Shown piece by piece: positions 9,057-17,701 of a stretch of 56,620 nt of DNA. Each line of letters opens with the position of its first letter. Position 1 is the stretch's first letter. The DNA is from a virus. The DNA is taken from positions 1-56,620 of IMG/VR virus record IMGVR_UViG_3300027754_000112; one strand, written 5' to 3'. The position numbers and the translations under genes were made by a program. Under the pieces are notes generated by a model. It was not told the DNA's origin and did not search any database. It saw nothing but the letters and a program-made list of their open reading frames with translations.

Positions 9057-9428
9057 ATGGATTTAGATTTTGAACTTTTTAAAGGTAAAAAATATTCTTC
9101 AGTATTGAAGGATATTGTTGTAAATTCCGAAGATAAACGCAATCAAATTGATATATTAATATCAGATTTGAGAGGAATGATCAAAACTGCGAACGATGCG
9201 ATGGTAATTGTTCCGATGATTAAAGATTATTTGGATGTTGGTGTAAGAAATGATGAACAACTAATAAAACTTGCTGCCATCGTTCAAAGAATTGTTTCAA
9301 GTAATACCTCCACTGACGAAAACGGGGGTGGCTTTGCACTGAGTGATGATGAACGAAAACAACTCATGGAAGAAGCAGAGAGGATTACCAAAGAATTGAA
9401 CTCCCCAATTCAAATAGTCAAACAATAA
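9057..9428 (+). CDS. Conserved-looking small protein of unknown function
   Basis: This protein is 123 residues, mostly helical, and begins LDFELFKGKKYSSVLKDIVV. A middle region with V-P-M-I-K-D-Y-L-D-V is followed by a Gly-rich linker and an acidic helix (DDERKQLMEEAERI). It ends one base before the hub/spike gene, so it belongs to the baseplate operon and may be a virion or assembly factor. A TATATATA run lies just before the start. I do not recognise a family. Confidence 0.55.
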   Translation: MDLDFELFKGKKYSSVLKDIVVNSEDKRNQIDILISDLRGMIKTANDAMVIVPMIKDYLDVGVRNDEQLIKLAAIVQRIVSSNTSTDENGGGFALSDDERKQLMEEAERITKELNSPIQIVKQ

Positions 9429-9429
9429 T

Positions 9430-11136
9430 ATGTATAGAACCAACAAAATTGGAAATTCATATTCCCAACTTAATAGTTCCACTTATTCGGGAACTCATAC
9501 TGAGTCGGATTTTTATGAAATGGAACCAGGCGTTGTTCTTGATATTATTCTTGACGATTCACATCCAATTTTTAAATCCCCAAACAATTATCCATCAATA
9601 AATCCAACAGATTGGCCAGACGATGTTTCTGGAAATCCTGCATTACAAACAGACAAAAATTTCACATGGATAGGACGTGTGTTGGTTCGTCCGTTGATAT
9701 CACAACAAGGTATAGACAAAGAAAAATTGACATGGGCCATTCCATTGGAAAACACTGGAATAGTAGAATATCCACTCGTAAATGAAACTGTAATTTTAGT
9801 GAATTACTTTAACACTTTATATTATTCACGAAAATTAAATATAAAGGGATTTGTAAATAACAATGTCGACTTTAAGAAGGAAAAAATTTCTGGATTAAAT
9901 TCTGGAAATAGAGAAATTGAAGTTTCAAATTCTGATAAGACTACTCCGTATCAAGGTCCGCTTTCTTATACCGTTTCAAAGAAATACAAAAATGTAGATA
10001 ATGTTGGTGTAATGGGAAGATATTTTTGGTCGAATAATAACATACGATCAATAAAAAAATATGAAGGAGATTCTGTAATTGAAAGTAGATTTGGACAAAG
10101 CATAAGATTCTCCGCATATGATTCGAATCGTAAAAATGATCAAAGTTCTCCTGAATACAAAGATTACGTAAATAAAGATAAATTAATAAATCCAAAATTT
10201 CCAGATTCAATAACCGGCGGCGGAAATCCCATGATTTTGATTAGAAACCGTCAACGTACAATAAAATTAGATACATCGGAAAAGAATACCGGAGGATTCG
10301 TTTCAGAAGATATCAATAACGACGGATCATCAATTCACATTACATCCGGATTAACAGAATCATCATTCACACCTACAATAAAAAAGACAATATTTCAAGA
10401 AGGAAAACAAGAAATTCCCGCATTTTCTCCATCTGGATGTACATCTTTCAAATTCCCGAAACTCATCGGAGATCAAATTATAATAAACAGTGACCGTTTG
10501 GTGTTTAGCAGCAAAGCAGAAGAAACTCTCCATTTTAGTAAAAAACGATATGGAATTATTACTGATAGTGAATATACGGTAGATGCACAAGACCAAATCG
10601 TAATTACATCCAATACAAAGACGGTATTAAATAGCCCAGCAATTTATTTGGGAGAATATAATAAAACAAGTGAACCAGCATTGCTTGGACAAACTACCGT
10701 TGATTGGTTGTATGATTTGTGTGATTGGATATTAAATCACATTCACGGACACCATCACGTTCATCCACATCCACATATACATCCGTTTCCACATATACAT
10801 CCACATCCACATACACATCCCGATACATCAATGCCAATCCCAATCAATACATCAATGCCAATCCCAATCGATACATTAATGCCAATCCCAATCGATACAT
10901 TAAGTGCCAATCCATATCAAACTCAAATATCGTTACAGCAAGAAAGTTTAGCAGCTTTACGGGATTCTTTGGGAAAAATTTTAAGTAAAAGAGTATTTAT
11001 AACAGGTGGGGGATACTCGCCTGGCAAATACATAGGACCATCGTTGAAAACTAAAATAAATACTTTTAGTGGAGAAGGAGTTCCTGGGGGTTATTTTGGT
11101 AAAAATAGAGGGCCAAATCCAACTACAAATATATGA
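9430..11136 (+). CDS. Baseplate hub/central spike protein, gp5-like, with His-rich tip
   Basis: This 568-residue protein starts with an OB-fold-like N-terminal region (FTWIGRVLVRPL, then PLVNETVILVNYFNTLYYSR). The segment EGDSVIESRFGQSIRFS is typical of gp5-type hub proteins. The following region alternates short beta strands (IIINSDRLVFSSKAEE, then TVDAQDQIVITS), as in a spike beta-helix. No lysozyme domain is visible, unlike T4 gp5. Residues 437-465 contain 14 histidines in H-x-H and H-P-H steps, followed by MPIPI repeats. Tail-spike tips of the P2 gpV type hold iron through H-x-H motifs (family knowledge), so a metal-binding tip is plausible. It overlaps the next gene by four bases. Confidence 0.65.
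   Translation: MYRTNKIGNSYSQLNSSTYSGTHTESDFYEMEPGVVLDIILDDSHPIFKSPNNYPSINPTDWPDDVSGNPALQTDKNFTWIGRVLVRPLISQQGIDKEKLTWAIPLENTGIVEYPLVNETVILVNYFNTLYYSRKLNIKGFVNNNVDFKKEKISGLNSGNREIEVSNSDKTTPYQGPLSYTVSKKYKNVDNVGVMGRYFWSNNNIRSIKKYEGDSVIESRFGQSIRFSAYDSNRKNDQSSPEYKDYVNKDKLINPKFPDSITGGGNPMILIRNRQRTIKLDTSEKNTGGFVSEDINNDGSSIHITSGLTESSFTPTIKKTIFQEGKQEIPAFSPSGCTSFKFPKLIGDQIIINSDRLVFSSKAEETLHFSKKRYGIITDSEYTVDAQDQIVITSNTKTVLNSPAIYLGEYNKTSEPALLGQTTVDWLYDLCDWILNHIHGHHHVHPHPHIHPFPHIHPHPHTHPDTSMPIPINTSMPIPIDTLMPIPIDTLSANPYQTQISLQQESLAALRDSLGKILSKRVFITGGGYSPGKYIGPSLKTKINTFSGEGVPGGYFGKNRGPNPTTNI
10738..10905 (+). repeat. His-codon microsatellite followed by 24-bp MPIPI repeat
   Basis: Within the spike gene, 10738-10824 is a run of CAC/CAT codons alternating with CCA, ATA and CCG, giving 14 His in 29 residues. 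It continues into about three copies of a 24-bp unit encoding T-x-M-P-I-P-I-(N/D). Such tandem units can change copy number by slippage. Confidence 0.8.
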
Positions 11137-11705
11137 TATCATTGCCACAACCTCCGTCTATAAATATTCAAAATCCACTTAGCGGAATTTCGAATAACGT
11201 TAATAATTTAATAAGTAGTACGTCTACAAACGTTTTAAATAAACTTCCAGACAAACGTGTTTCTGGTTTAAAATTTGAAAAACCAGATATAGACTGTGCA
11301 AAGTATTCATTAAATTCATTGAAAACTTTGCCAGGTCTACCATCAATATCAATTCCAAAATTAGGATTGCCTACTACAAAAGATCTTACTGATAGAGTAT
11401 CTCAATTTATACCACCCATTCCAAGTTTTACACTTCCATCTATACCCAATTTGCCAAGCATTCCCAATTTGCCAAATTTGCCAAGCATTCCCAATTTGCC
11501 AAGTTTTACACTTCCATCTATACCTCAAGTGTCAATTCCGAAGCTTCCTACGTTGGATTCTATAAATCCATTACCAATTGATCTTAAAGTCAATGCTTGG
11601 TTGGCAGAACCACCTAAATTAACAAGTCTTATTAAAAAATTACTACCAGCAAACCTACCCAATCTTCCAAAACCTCCATTTTTTTCTATAAAATGTTCTA
11701 AATAG
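11133..11705 (+). CDS. Pro/Leu-rich repeat protein
   Basis: This 190-residue protein starts inside the stop region of the spike gene (ATGA overlap) and is probably coupled to it. Its centre is built of repeats of LPSIPNLP and SFTLPSIP (nt 11425-11530), an unusual Pro-rich periodicity that would give an extended rod. The N-terminus has Ile/Asn/Pro-rich steps, and the C-terminus ends KPPFFSIKCSK. It lies between the hub/spike gene and the gp25 block, so it is likely a baseplate part or tape-like spacer. I do not recognise a family. Confidence 0.55.
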   Translation: MISLPQPPSINIQNPLSGISNNVNNLISSTSTNVLNKLPDKRVSGLKFEKPDIDCAKYSLNSLKTLPGLPSISIPKLGLPTTKDLTDRVSQFIPPIPSFTLPSIPNLPSIPNLPNLPSIPNLPSFTLPSIPQVSIPKLPTLDSINPLPIDLKVNAWLAEPPKLTSLIKKLLPANLPNLPKPPFFSIKCSK

Positions 11706-11714
11706 AAACATTAA

Positions 11715-11810
11715 CGAAACTAATCGGATGATGTAAGATATGTATATATTAAAGGTCGGAATTCCTATCCTAGGCTAAAGCCACGGCGGGGTTTTCTTCC
11801 TCCAAAAAGT
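11715..11810 (+). promoter_or_regulatory. Leader element A: GATATGTAT box plus foldable RNA
   Basis: This leader is homologous to leader B (28870-28975) over about 100 bases, from CGAAACTAAT to AAAAAGTATGAA. GATATGTAT is at 11737-11745. The possible hairpin pairs AATTCC 11760-11765 with GGGGTT 11788-11793, GG 11758-11759 with CC 11799-11800, and an inner GGC 11773-11775 with GCC 11780-11782 around a TAAA loop. One pair in the main helix changes from C-G here to T-A in B, a compensatory change. No open frame is visible. Either a regulatory 5' leader or a small RNA would fit. Confidence 0.6.
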
Positions 11811-12344
11811 ATGAAAACAAGTGAATTCAAATCATTAATACAGTCTATAGTTCAATCGGAGTTGAATAAATCGTTACCATCGATGATTTCGCAAATTTTG
11901 ACAGAGATCTTATCCCACAAGTCAGAATCTCGTGTTTTGGATGAACAACTGGAAATACCAACGGTTGCGACAGTAAAGAAACAACCTGTTGTAGTCAAAA
12001 AGGAAGAAACTCGTCAATTTAAAAAATATACTAACAATGATATATTGAATCAGGTTTTGAACGAAACTGTAGGTGGAGTTCCAAGAGAAGGATCTTATGT
12101 TTCATTAACATCTCCGATGACGACTGGTGTGTTATCTCAGAGGTTTATTAACGATCCATCTAACGCAAGTTCTGTTGAACAATTAAATGAATCAGTGATA
12201 GTTCCTCCAACGCATACTCCTGTAAATGAAGAACAAGCAAAAGTGTTGGATGTAATAACCAGAGATTTTAGATCTTTGATGAAAGCCGTAGATAAAAAGA
12301 AAAAACAAGGTAATCTAAACAGTGGATTGGTTCAAACCGAATAG
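11811..12344 (+). CDS. Unknown helical protein before the baseplate wedge genes
   Basis: This 177-residue protein begins FKSLIQSIVQSELNKSLPSM, an amphipathic helix like those at the N-termini of several T4-like head and core proteins. It is followed by a Val/Lys-rich linker, a Gly/Ser/Pro-rich middle and a basic C-terminus (SLMKAVDKKKKQG). Leader A lies directly upstream, and gp25 begins five bases after its stop. It shares the AAAAAGTATGAA start context with the 28976 gene. A baseplate or tail assembly role is inferred only from position. Confidence 0.5.
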   Translation: MKTSEFKSLIQSIVQSELNKSLPSMISQILTEILSHKSESRVLDEQLEIPTVATVKKQPVVVKKEETRQFKKYTNNDILNQVLNETVGGVPREGSYVSLTSPMTTGVLSQRFINDPSNASSVEQLNESVIVPPTHTPVNEEQAKVLDVITRDFRSLMKAVDKKKKQGNLNSGLVQTE

Positions 12345-12349
12345 TATAT

Positions 12350-12799
12350 ATGGCATCTAAACCTACCCTTTTACCAAAATTGTCAAATAGTATTGGTTTG
12401 AAACCACAATCTACTATTGGATTGACTTTACCTTTACAAAGGGGCAACAATGGATATTTTTCGCAGTCATATGATTCCATCACACAAATAAGATCAAATT
12501 TATTGAATTTTTTTAAAACGAGACCGTCTGAACGACGTTTTAATCCGCAATTTGGAACGAGACTATATAATTACTTATTTGAACAAAATATTGATGGTTT
12601 TGATACGATTCTTCAAAATGTAATTCGGGAAGATATACAAACTTGGTTTCCAAATGTCTTTGTAAATAATATATTTTTAGATGTTTCCTCCGCACAAAAA
12701 GTTGGGGATGACAATAATTATATAGTTAGAATAAGTATACAATTTACAATTAATAACCAAACAAGTAGCTTTTCGTTTACTGCAACGAATAACATATAA
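12350..12799 (+). CDS. gp25: Baseplate wedge subunit, gp25/GPW family
   Basis: The family signature is clear. A short N-terminal arm leads to SYDSITQIRSNLLNFFKTRP, then SERRFNPQFGTRLYNYLFEQ and a beta-alpha C-terminal half (VRISIQFTINNQ). The R-P-x-x-R...P-x-F-G-x-x-L...L-F motif is diagnostic for gp25-like wedge proteins, which nucleate sheath assembly at the baseplate. The length of 149 residues is normal (T4 gp25 has 132). It lies five bases after the previous gene and three before gp6, matching the usual gp25-gp6 pairing. The start context is GTATATATGG with no Shine-Dalgarno sequence. Confidence 0.9.
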   Translation: MASKPTLLPKLSNSIGLKPQSTIGLTLPLQRGNNGYFSQSYDSITQIRSNLLNFFKTRPSERRFNPQFGTRLYNYLFEQNIDGFDTILQNVIREDIQTWFPNVFVNNIFLDVSSAQKVGDDNNYIVRISIQFTINNQTSSFSFTATNNI

Positions 12800-12802
12800 A
12801 GT

Positions 12803-14782
12803 ATGGCAAATACAACACAAAAATCATTTCAACCTCAGAATAAGGATGTTAAATACCTTAATCGGGATTTTAATTCATTCAAACAAGGTTTGATTGATTT
12901 TGCCAAGAGTTATTATCCAACGAGTTATCAAGATTTCAGCGATGCATCACCCGGCACAATGTTCATTGAACAGGCAGCATATGTCGGTGACGTTCTTTCT
13001 TACTATATAGATTATCAATTCAAAGAAAGTCTTCTTCCATATGCAGAGGAACGTAAGAATGTTTTGACATTAGCTAAATATCTGGGATATAAACCATACG
13101 CATCAAAAGCAGCAACTACTCAAATTGAATTGTTTCAATTAGTTCCCTCAAAGACCGACGTTGATGGCAATCATATTCCCGACGAATCATATTGTTTGTC
13201 CATTCAACAATATATGCAATTGGAGAATACATCCGGACAAAACTTTTTGATTGCCGAACCAATTGATTTTTCCGTTGATACTTCATTTTCGTCCAGAGAC
13301 GTGTCGGTATATTCCAGAGATGCACTTGGGGTTCCTCAATTTTTCCTTCTCAGAAAGACGGCAGACGCATTCTCAGGTAAATTAGTTACAAAGACTATAT
13401 CCGTTGGTGCAGCGACTCCATTTTTTCATATTGAATTTGACGAAACAAATGTTTTAGAAATAATAGATATTGTTGATAGTAATAATAATAAGTGGTATGA
13501 AGTTGAATATTTAGCACAAGAAGTAATTTTTACTGAAATAGACAATAACGAAACTAACGATGGAACTTTTTATGTTTATAAAACTGAAGTTCCTAAGATA
13601 ATGAAGTCGTTAATGACCTCACGTAAGTTTACACGAAATATTACTGCCGGTAATACAACTTATTTGGAATTCGGAGCAAACACCGACAATGTTGGTGATC
13701 AAATCATATATCCCACCGCAGGTGTAGTTGGAATTGGATTAGCTAATATCAGAAATATTGATATATCCCTTGATAGTAGCAATTTCTTGAAAACCAATTC
13801 ATATGGCACGGCGCCTTCTAATACCACATTGACAATAACGTATGTTGTTGGTGGCGGACTATCATCCAATTGTAATGTAAATGAAATAGTAAGAATAAAT
13901 TCATATCAATTATTGAATGATGGAAGTTCTTTGAATCCATCTCAACAAAATTTATTTAATACGGTCAAACAAACTTTAAAAGCCAACAATTTTATTGCTG
14001 CAACTGGCGGAGCTGGTCAAGAAACTGTAGAAGAAATTCGTCAGAATGCTATAGCAACTTTTGCTTCTCAAAACAGAGCGGTGACCAAAGATGATTATGT
14101 TGTAAGAACATTTGGTATGTCACCCCAATTCGGAAGTATCGCAAAAGCATTTGTGAAATCCGATGCAGATTTGAACTTTGGATTACAAAAAGATGTAAGT
14201 GGATATGTTGATTATAATCAAAATGCAACTGCTACAACCAATGCAATTGAAAATTATTTTAGAAAAATAAATTATGATATTACCAATCCATTTTCAGTAA
14301 ATCTATATGTTCTTGGATATAACTCAAACAAAAACTTGACTCAAATAAATGATGCGTTGACCTATAACATCAAACAATATCTTTCAAAATATAGAATGTT
14401 AACTGACGGTATTAATTTGATTGACGGATATATCATAAATATTGGAGTTAATTTTAAAATTGTAACTTATAACAATTATAATAAAATAGATGTGTTGGAT
14501 CAATGTAATCAAACAGTTCAAGACTTTTTTGACATTGACAAATGGGGATTCTCACAACCAATAAATTTGAGTCAACTTCAATTAGAAATTGCAAAAGTTG
14601 ACGGAGTACAATCTGTTGCAAGTTTAGAAATTGTGAATCTTACATATGTTGATGGAAATTATTCTCCACATCAATACGACATATTAGGTGCTACAAAAAA
14701 TAATATCATTTATCCATCTTTGGATCCTTGTGTTTTTGAGGTTAAATTCCCAACCGTAGACATTCAAGGAAGCGTACTGTAA
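12803..14782 (+). CDS. gp6: Baseplate wedge subunit gp6 (baseplate J-like)
   Basis: This 659-residue protein is almost exactly the length of T4 gp6 (660). The N-terminus carries the familiar RDFNSFKQGLIDFAKSYYP, then SPGTMFIEQAAYVGDVLSYY, then AEERKNVLTLAKYLGYKP. A long middle region follows. The baseplate_J core includes GGAGQETVEEIRQNA, then QNRAVTKDDYVVRTF and SVNLYVLGYNSN. gp6 forms the inner iris ring of the baseplate that opens on contraction (family knowledge). It sits between gp25 and a large tail protein, with spacings of two to three bases. Confidence 0.9.
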   Translation: MANTTQKSFQPQNKDVKYLNRDFNSFKQGLIDFAKSYYPTSYQDFSDASPGTMFIEQAAYVGDVLSYYIDYQFKESLLPYAEERKNVLTLAKYLGYKPYASKAATTQIELFQLVPSKTDVDGNHIPDESYCLSIQQYMQLENTSGQNFLIAEPIDFSVDTSFSSRDVSVYSRDALGVPQFFLLRKTADAFSGKLVTKTISVGAATPFFHIEFDETNVLEIIDIVDSNNNKWYEVEYLAQEVIFTEIDNNETNDGTFYVYKTEVPKIMKSLMTSRKFTRNITAGNTTYLEFGANTDNVGDQIIYPTAGVVGIGLANIRNIDISLDSSNFLKTNSYGTAPSNTTLTITYVVGGGLSSNCNVNEIVRINSYQLLNDGSSLNPSQQNLFNTVKQTLKANNFIAATGGAGQETVEEIRQNAIATFASQNRAVTKDDYVVRTFGMSPQFGSIAKAFVKSDADLNFGLQKDVSGYVDYNQNATATTNAIENYFRKINYDITNPFSVNLYVLGYNSNKNLTQINDALTYNIKQYLSKYRMLTDGINLIDGYIINIGVNFKIVTYNNYNKIDVLDQCNQTVQDFFDIDKWGFSQPINLSQLQLEIAKVDGVQSVASLEIVNLTYVDGNYSPHQYDILGATKNNIIYPSLDPCVFEVKFPTVDIQGSVL

Positions 14783-14783
14783 T

Positions 14784-17255
14784 ATGCACACATTTATATA
14801 TCCATCAAAAGATTCATACATAACGAATGAAAATAGTTATGTTTATAAAAATTTTGGTATTGATGAAATTTTAGAATTGAAATCAGTTCCTCGATTGAAT
14901 AAACTTTTGAACTTATATACAAATGTTCCTGTAAGCGGAACATATTCAAATTCAATAAAAAATTTTAGTGGATCGTTCTACGGAACTATCAGTGGAAGCA
15001 ATATTTCTGTCGCAAAATTTGATATTTCATCAGCATTTTGCTCAGAATCATATGATTCATGTAGTTTATCAAGCAATTTTACGTGCATTTCTGTATTTTC
15101 CAATGCATTTACATCTTCTAATTTTAATGGAACAGTAACTGGTTCTTACAACGGAACACCCACTACTGGATCCATTCTAAGTGGGTTTAGCGGAAGCGTT
15201 AGTGGATTTGTAACCGGAAGTTCAACTGGATCATTTATGGGAACATTTTCATATGCATCCGGATCATTGACATCATTTAATGGAAGGTTGAGTGGAGTTG
15301 TATCTGGTACGATGGATGTGTATGAACCATATTATACTTACCATAATACCCCAGAATTGAGTAGAATATTAATCAAGTTTGATCTTTCAAGTCTTTCATC
15401 TTCACTTGCTACCGGAAATATTACTACAGATAATATAAAATTTAATCTGAAGTTGAAGGCCACTCAAACCGATGAGGTTCCTACCGATTATACAATTTAC
15501 GCATTTCCAGTAAGTCAAAGTTGGAATATGGGTACGGGTCGCTATTCCACCGGAGGAAACTCTATCGGAGTTAGTTGGAATTACACTAATGATGCAGGAA
15601 CTGATGCTGCTTATTGGTATGGAACTGGATCAAATAATTCCTATTCCACCGAACATAACTATTTTCTAACTCAAAGTTTTGCGACAGGTTCATTTTCAAA
15701 TCAAGGAGGAACATGGTATTATAGTGTTCCCAATTCATTTGTTCAACCTACATCAAGTGTAAAAACCGTATTTTTCAATACCGCAAGTTCTACTCCTACA
15801 TTTGAAACTCAATATTCATCGAGTCTATCATCAAGTTTGACTTCTAGTTTTTCTGGTTTCTTGTCATCAAGCTTAAATTTGATACTATCAAGTTCAGTGT
15901 TGTCAAGTTCAAATGCAGACACATCATACAATTTCATAAATTCTTTTGCAACGACTACATATACAAATACATCCGCGAGTATTTCAAGTTCACTTGCTTC
16001 AATTAATATATCAAGCTCGACATATCAAACTGAATACACTTCAAGTGTTCTATTCTTGAATAGTTTGTCGTCGAGTATACAAACAATATTGAGTGATTCT
16101 GCATCATTAGTAACGTATGATTCTCAATCATATCAATATATTCGTTCACTTTCAAGTAGTATATCACCTTCTACTATATATTCTGATTTGTATAATAGAA
16201 TCAATAACTTAGTAACCGCAAGTGTATCTTCTAGTGTATCTGCTTCGTATGTTTATAATGCATATACATCATTTGCTTCAAGTTTATCAAATCAACTTTC
16301 AGCAAGTTATTGGTATAGTTCAAGTGGATGTGTATGTGATCCAACAAATCAATCTGCAAGTTTTTCATCAAGTTTGTTGAATGAACAATTCTTGAGTTAT
16401 GTAAGTTCAAGTGAATCTGCTTCTATCATATCAAGTTATAATAGTTTATTGAATGCAACATTTTCATCGAGTGTTCTACAAGATTTTTCATCAAGTTTGA
16501 TCTCATATTTCAATCAAGGCATTTATAATTTACAAGTTTCCACTTCGGCAAGTGTAGCGTCATCTTTGACGCAATCATTTGCATCTAAGTTCTGTTCCAC
16601 ATTATCTACCGGAAGTTCTTTATTGTCATCACAGGCATTTAGTTATACAACGTCTGATATCAATATGGATATTACCAATGTTGTTAAAGGGTGGTTGTGT
16701 GGATGTGTACCAAATGAAGGTGTAATTTTGATGACTTCTCTTGAATTGTCTGGAATTGACAATATTAATGGAACTATCAAGTTCTTTGGCAAAGAGACCA
16801 ATACCATATATTCTCCATATTTGGATGTATCTTGGGACGACAGTGTATATAACACGGGAAGCATGCTTACTCTCAGTGGATATAATCCATATACAGTAGT
16901 TGTGAAGAATCTTAGTAGAGAATATAAATTTGGCTCTTTGGTTAGAATAAATCTATTTGCAAGAGAAAAGTCGCCTCTGAAGAATTTTGTTAAAGGCACT
17001 CAACAAAGTCAATATTTGAGTTCAAGTTTGTTGTCAACAAATACATATTACGCCATCAAAGACAACGAAAGTGAAAACATGGTGGTTGATTTTGATGATT
17101 ATACCAAGTTGAGTTGTGATGGTTCGGTTCATTATTTTAATCTCGATACAACAACTTTGCCAGTTGCTAGATATTATAGATTACTTATAAAAACAACAAT
17201 CAATGGAGAAGTTAAGATTTTTGATAACGGCAACATATTTACTATAACAAGATGA
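14784..17255 (+). CDS. Large Ser-rich baseplate/tail protein with DNRLRE-like domain
   Basis: The N-terminus (FIYPSKDSYITNENSYVYKN, then FGIDEILELKS) and the segment LSRILIKFDLSSL look like the two halves of a DNRLRE/CBM96-type beta-sandwich. A Ser/Gly-rich insert of about 140 residues (GSFYGTISGS, GSYNGTPTTGS) splits them. Residues about 330-620 are a very long run of S-S-S-L-type repeats, probably an extended shaft. The C-terminal 200 residues return to ordinary composition (NPYTVVVKNLSREYKFGSLV, later ARYYRLLIKTTINGEVKIFD) and probably form a second sandwich. It follows gp6 directly, where T4 has gp7, but I see no gp7 similarity. It overlaps the next gene by four bases. Confidence 0.6.
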   Translation: MHTFIYPSKDSYITNENSYVYKNFGIDEILELKSVPRLNKLLNLYTNVPVSGTYSNSIKNFSGSFYGTISGSNISVAKFDISSAFCSESYDSCSLSSNFTCISVFSNAFTSSNFNGTVTGSYNGTPTTGSILSGFSGSVSGFVTGSSTGSFMGTFSYASGSLTSFNGRLSGVVSGTMDVYEPYYTYHNTPELSRILIKFDLSSLSSSLATGNITTDNIKFNLKLKATQTDEVPTDYTIYAFPVSQSWNMGTGRYSTGGNSIGVSWNYTNDAGTDAAYWYGTGSNNSYSTEHNYFLTQSFATGSFSNQGGTWYYSVPNSFVQPTSSVKTVFFNTASSTPTFETQYSSSLSSSLTSSFSGFLSSSLNLILSSSVLSSSNADTSYNFINSFATTTYTNTSASISSSLASINISSSTYQTEYTSSVLFLNSLSSSIQTILSDSASLVTYDSQSYQYIRSLSSSISPSTIYSDLYNRINNLVTASVSSSVSASYVYNAYTSFASSLSNQLSASYWYSSSGCVCDPTNQSASFSSSLLNEQFLSYVSSSESASIISSYNSLLNATFSSSVLQDFSSSLISYFNQGIYNLQVSTSASVASSLTQSFASKFCSTLSTGSSLLSSQAFSYTTSDINMDITNVVKGWLCGCVPNEGVILMTSLELSGIDNINGTIKFFGKETNTIYSPYLDVSWDDSVYNTGSMLTLSGYNPYTVVVKNLSREYKFGSLVRINLFAREKSPLKNFVKGTQQSQYLSSSLLSTNTYYAIKDNESENMVVDFDDYTKLSCDGSVHYFNLDTTTLPVARYYRLLIKTTINGEVKIFDNGNIFTITR

Positions 17256-17698
17256 TGATGTATCAAGAACAAATAAACAACTTTATTCATAACGGAACAT
17301 ATCAATATCAATTAGATACTTTTGGAAATCTCGTTGTGGATGAAAATAATCCTAATTTTTCTACTAAATATTTAAAAGTTGGATTGTATAACTCTAACTA
17401 TGATGTCAATAAGATTGAATCTCTTCTTCCTTCTGTAAAATTTGAAGAATTTATTCCTATGTTATCTACTCCTATAAATACAAATGTAAATACTTCCAAT
17501 AATTATGTTGAGTCCGTATTGGCAAGTGTTGGGTTCGAATTGGCAGCAGGTGGAACGAGTGAGCGTATTCCTTCACAAGTTATTCCTTCACAAGTTATTG
17601 CTGACCTTGACTATACTATACAACAATTGATCGCAGAACGAGATGATGCAAATACTAAACTAAACAACATTGTTGCAAAATTGACTCCGCCATCATAA
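17252..17698 (+). CDS. Small unknown protein between large tail proteins
   Basis: This protein is 148 residues. Three in-frame ATGs (17252, 17255, 17258) lie at the overlap with the previous stop; the first is given. A beta-rich first half (YQLDTFGNLVVDENNPNFST) is followed by a Ser/Asn linker and a C-terminal coiled coil (TIQQLIAERDDANTKLNNIV). Before the coil, IPSQV is duplicated by a 15-bp tandem repeat. It may be an adaptor between the neighbouring tail proteins, but there is no family match to support that. Confidence 0.5.
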   Translation: MMMYQEQINNFIHNGTYQYQLDTFGNLVVDENNPNFSTKYLKVGLYNSNYDVNKIESLLPSVKFEEFIPMLSTPINTNVNTSNNYVESVLASVGFELAAGGTSERIPSQVIPSQVIADLDYTIQQLIAERDDANTKLNNIVAKLTPPS

Positions 17699-17701
17699 TT
17701 T

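Noticed and set aside
11715-11810. Leaders A and B as hammerhead or HDV-like ribozymes
   Set aside because: CGAAAC and a TGATG-like stretch are present, but the order and stems do not fit a hammerhead, and no HDV double pseudoknot can be drawn.
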